Positions 60,453-64,000 of a DNA stretch of 64,000 nucleotides are shown here, piece by piece. Both the position numbers and the translations under genes were made by a program. Source of the DNA: Sphagnum compactum (lineage: Eukaryota; Bryophyta; Sphagnopsida; Sphagnales). Under the pieces are notes generated by a model. The model was not told where the DNA came from. It worked only from the letters and a program-made list of their open reading frames with translations, and did no database searches. The stretch spans positions 33,470,213 to 33,534,212 of the forward strand of contig OZ234493.1 of the NCBI GenBank assembly GCA_965153455.1, given 5' to 3'. Each line of letters starts with the position of its first letter. Position 1 is the first letter of the stretch.

Positions 60453-62045
60453 TAAAATAAGAAAAAAACAAAGGTTTGGTCCTAGTAATTATTCAAGAGT
60501 TTTAGGGATCGAGGATAAAATGCAAGAACACCTCCACCCACACCCACTATTTGGTTGCCCTCTACTACCGATGGTTATTACATGCAACATAGTGTTAATT
60601 TTTCCAATGGTCACCCATTAACATGAAAAAAAGGACATAATAAAAGTGAGATTATATAAATGCCACCACTTGGGCCTATCATTATTATCAGCCTATTAAA
60701 AGTAGTCATTTGGTTGGCTCTTCTGCCCAAAGGAAGAGACTTAGTAGGCATCCTCATCAAAATTGAGCTCAAACTTGCCCCAATTTGAGAGCGACATCTA
60801 AAATATGATGTGCATAGATGGATGGGCAAGCTTCATAAAAGTGCATGCATCTGGATAATAAGAAGCTATAATCCAATAATAAGTGGAGTTTTTAGTTTGA
60901 AGTTTGAACCATTGTTGTCTTGTTATTGATTTCAAAAGCTACTAACCCTTTGATCTCGATTTTAACATTTCTTTAATTTATTTTTTAACATTTTTTTTTT
61001 ATGGGACTTCTGATCCAATTTTGAAACTGATTCATTGGATTTCTGAAATTTTTCAATTTTTCAGTCATCTTCATTAAATTTTTAAAAATCGGTTTGATTT
61101 AAGACAACAAACACTTTCATCTTCATTACACACAATTAAACCCAAAAAAGAAAAAGAAAAAAAGGTATAGTTTGTTTGTTCAACTAGTGCACACACTCCA
61201 AAATAAAAAAGATTATGTTAGTATTAATTATATACAAATCAATCAAAATGCAATAACTTGTTTAAAATGTATGGTCAAGTTCACACTTTTTTTCAATAAA
61301 AAATTAAGGTTATGCCCAATTTTGAAAAAAATTATTCAATTTTAATAAAATAGGGCGATTGTCTGGTTAGGTTCCAATCACGGTTGCAAGGACACTTGGA
61401 AACCATCCCCTGATAGCCAGAATCAGCAGCTGCAGATGATTCTGTCTCCGACCTTTTTGAGTTAGTGAGCTATGTACTTTTTAAGCCAATACATACCTTC
61501 GTTTTGCGGTGACCTACCAAAAATGCAGAATCAGCAGCTACAACAAATTCTGCCACCTACCTACTCAAAATACAGAAGATTCTGCCATCGAATGGAAGAG
61601 CCGCTGCAAGATTCCACTCAGAATGCGTAACGACTTGTTAGAGATTTCCCAATGCATTGATTGAGAGGACACCATAAATCCTTAAGATTCCCTCTTGATA
61701 CTGGAGGGCATCTTATGTTTCTGGGCAGGCTCTTGAAAATTTTCTATTGGCCCGTTGCTTTTTTCTTCACACATGTGACAAAGTCATTACGCACAAGAAT
61801 GGCCCTTGGATGCTGGCATTATGAGAATTCAGCACTGCCCTTGGCTGTGACTTCGGGCAGGCCACAACTTATTCCGTTAAGTTCATCCACGGGGCCTTAC
61901 CTACTACTTACCGCGGAAGATTCTGTCATGGAATGGAAGAACCCGGACCAAGGAGGAAAGAACCCTGTCCCATTTGGCAACTAGACATTACGGCTTAGAA
62001 CATGGCCTCTGAATATGCTAAGAAATTTTCTGCAGGTCTGCACAC
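60453..62045. other. Spacer
   Basis: No recognisable gene. The 61360-61990 part is less AT-rich. Similar CAGAATCAGCAGCT.CA blocks near 61420 and 61528, each followed by GATTCTG or AATTCTGCC, suggest an old local duplication. The frame 61661-61984 has no family motif. Confidence 0.4.
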
Positions 62046-62100
62046 AGGTAGGTAGGTAGGAAGGTAGGTAGGTAGGTAGGAAGGTAGGAAGGTAGATAGG
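62046..62100 (+). repeat. (GGTA)n microsatellite with GGAA interruptions
   Basis: About thirteen four-base units. The same motif occurs at 42234-42269 and 57681-57707. Confidence 0.9.
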
Positions 62101-62111
62101 TCTGGGATGGG

Positions 62112-62420
62112 ATTCTTTTTTTCGATTTTGTGAAGTAGCAAAACTGGCGATTCATCCACAAGAAGATTTAGCCAAATTTGGCTATAGGTCAGGGTATGAA
62201 ACTAAAACCTCTTAAGAATCCTTCACATATTTGGCTATAGACCCAGTATGAAAGTAAAAAGCTCTTAAGAATCCTTCACATATTTGGCTATAGACTCTTA
62301 AGAATCATTCACATGTTTGGCTATAGACCTGGTATGAAAGTAAAAACTCTTAAGAAGCCTTCACATATTTGGCTACATGCTAGACCCTAATAAAGAAATA
62401 TGGCGATTTTTTCACCCAAA
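62112..62420 (-). repeat. Dispersed non-coding repeat, copy D, with internal amplification
   Basis: The reverse complement begins with AAAATCGCCATATTT and ends with GACCTATAGCCAAATTTGGC, a GAATCGCCA block and TACTTCACAAAATCG, matching copy B end to end. Between these ends a unit of about 40-65 bp (TATAGCCAAATATGTGAAGG, ATTCTTAAGAG, TACTTTCATAC) is repeated about four times, whereas copies A and B have it once. Confidence 0.8.
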
Positions 62421-62850
62421 AAAAATCGAAATCTGGCTACTAGAAAACAAACATAATACAATTTTTTAGCCATTTTGAAAATAATTTAGCCCAAAAAAAA
62501 GAAAAAGAACAGAAGCTGGTCTGCGTGGTGCTTCCAGAGAGAGAGAGAGATCCTCCTCATGAGCGTGGAGCCTACCAGACATCGCAGCTGCTTTTTGCTG
62601 GGGCTACTGCGATGATCGTGGACCAGCGATGGAATGGAACCAACCCTCCTTGTCTTCACGAATGCCTGATCCACAAAAGGCATCCGTGATGGCCTTTAAG
62701 AGGCTGTAGGCCATCTGGTTTTGGTTATTATTATTATGATTCTCCATTGTTTGTTTTGTGGACATAAGAACAACAAAGTTTTGGCCAAAAAAAAAAGCAA
62801 ACGAGAGACTCTCTTCTCTGAAAACGAAGAGCAGACCTCCTCTTCCAATA

Positions 62851-63965
62851 ATGGCCAGAACTGCTGCCATGGCCATGCCTTCTTCCCTCCATATCAATAC
62901 CCCCTCTTCTGTGAGTTGGTTTTTCCTCTTCATGATCCATGATGGGGTTTTTGCAGGAATGATGAATTCTAGGGGAAAATTGGGAGATGGATTTTGCTGA
63001 ATTTGTGTTGTTTTTGTTGTTTTTTGGGAGTCTAATTATTGTTTTGGAAGAGTTGGCAATTTGGGGAAAATGGGTCAGGGTACAAGCATTATTACCTCCT
63101 CCAGCTTCAAGCATCATGGCTGTTGCTGCTCCACTAGCTTTCTGACCAGCTCAACGCTTGTTGGAGTTAGTATCCCAGCTCACTTGTTAGGCAAGAATCC
63201 ATACCCATCCTTTTCTGAGGCACCCATTTCATGTTCTGGTGTTATGGATGTTAGGAAGCTGTTGCATTCTTTGCAAAGGAGGAAGTAGGGTATAAGCTCA
63301 AAGTTGATTCACAGACAGCCATGATTGAAAGACTGCTGAGAATTTGAGACTGACGTATGTATTCGGTCAGACTTTTGAATCTCTAAGTGCCAGGGGTAAG
63401 AATTGCAGGCAGTATAATTTTGTTTGAAAAATTTGTGGCATTTAGATGGTGTTGTTGATCTTTGGACATTTCCCATGCTCAGCTGATACCTATTGCAGCG
63501 AGGCTTTTTTTGGGACTAAGTCCTTGTGATGCAGAGGATGTTTGGGAACTGCAGTGAGAGGTCCTGAGCTCAATGTGAGAGTGCAGTCAAATGGGTATTC
63601 ACCCTATTGTGCCCTTCTTTTGAAGGAGCGGTGAGTGGGGTTTTTCTCCACCTTTCCTTTCTTTGTTCATTTTCATCGATGTATATATATGTACAGTTCC
63701 TTGAGGTACTGCGTTGCTACCTCAATCCTCTTTGGCCTGCAGTTTTTGGCTGTCGAAACTGCACATGGGATCACAACATGGGATCACTGCCTTCTTGGTG
63801 ATGGGTTTTCATTGCTTTGTGTTTGTCCAGCTATGGTGCAATAGCAACTCAGGGGACAGGGAGAAGATTGATGGAGGATACGTACAGTATTGTAGTTGAC
63901 CCAAAAGGAGTGGATCCTGCCTTTTTTGGGGTTTATGATGGTCATGGTGGCAATGCGGTCGCAGA
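62851..63965 (+). CDS. Protein phosphatase 2C, 5' part (gene runs off the right edge)
   Basis: The first three exons join in phase: 62851-62910 (donor TCT/GTGAGT), 63079-63284 and 63831-63965 (donor GAGA-type, GCAGA/GTAATT). Exon 3 carries the PP2C signatures GTGRRLMEDTYSIV and FFGVYDGHGGNAVAE; the Asp and Gly residues of DGHGG bind the catalytic metals. PP2Cs remove phosphate from Ser/Thr using Mn or Mg. The first two exons (MARTAAMAMPSSLHINTPSS, then a Ser/Cys-rich stretch) look like an organelle transit peptide, so a plastid or mitochondrial location is possible. An alternative start is the ATG at 63070, which would skip the first exon. The intron between 63284 and 63831 might hide another exon. 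The rest of the catalytic domain lies beyond the window. Confidence 0.8.
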
Positions 63966-64000
63966 GTAATTCTTGATCGTCATCTCCACTCTCATGCTCT

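Overview
The window is nuclear DNA from a land plant. The evidence is GT-AG introns, plant gene families (U-box/ARM ligase, GDSL lipase, SRL1-type PRP38, FYVE-SYLF protein, ATG8, PP2C), Arabidopsis-type telomere motifs (TTTAGGG) scattered inside it, and a small insert of plastid DNA. The long AT-rich spacers, decayed transposons and a plastid-like tufA remnant fit a large genome, possibly of a seed-free lineage (fern, lycophyte or bryophyte). I cannot name the species.

Layout, left to right. 31-3845 (+): 3' part of a multi-exon gene with a UBA-like segment and a Ser-rich tail, cut by the window edge. 4-13 kb: AT-rich spacer with two decayed minus-strand mobile elements, a hAT/DUF4371 transposase and a Ty3-type gag-protease fragment. 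13-17 kb: tandem arrays and telomere-motif DNA. 19062-20664 (+): a two-exon plant U-box E3 ligase, followed by a decayed duplicate of its own 3' end and an 80-100 bp repeat array. 22-30 kb: gene-poor, with fragments of plastid tufA and clpP near 26.2-26.6 kb. 30015-31427 (-): intronless PRP38/SRL1 splicing factor. 34004-36363 (+): five-exon GDSL esterase/lipase. 40208-41258 (-): three-exon gene for an unrecognised, possibly plastid-targeted protein. 42-47 kb: spacer with diverged repeats. 49036-51548 (+): six-exon RING-FYVE-SYLF protein. 54678-56495 (-): five-exon ATG8. 57.7-62.4 kb: spacer with a dispersed repeat. 62851 to the right edge (+): start of a PP2C phosphatase gene.

The genes are independent single loci, with no operon or cluster. 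ATG8 and the FYVE-SYLF protein both act at membranes or in trafficking, but their proximity is probably chance. The most distinctive property is structural. At least ten places hold diverged local tandem duplications (unit 21 to about 360 bp), many in promoters, leaders or 3' flanks. An apparently undescribed non-coding repeat family also occurs four times.

All exon borders were read by eye from splice-site consensus, frame continuity and family similarity. No search or alignment program was run.
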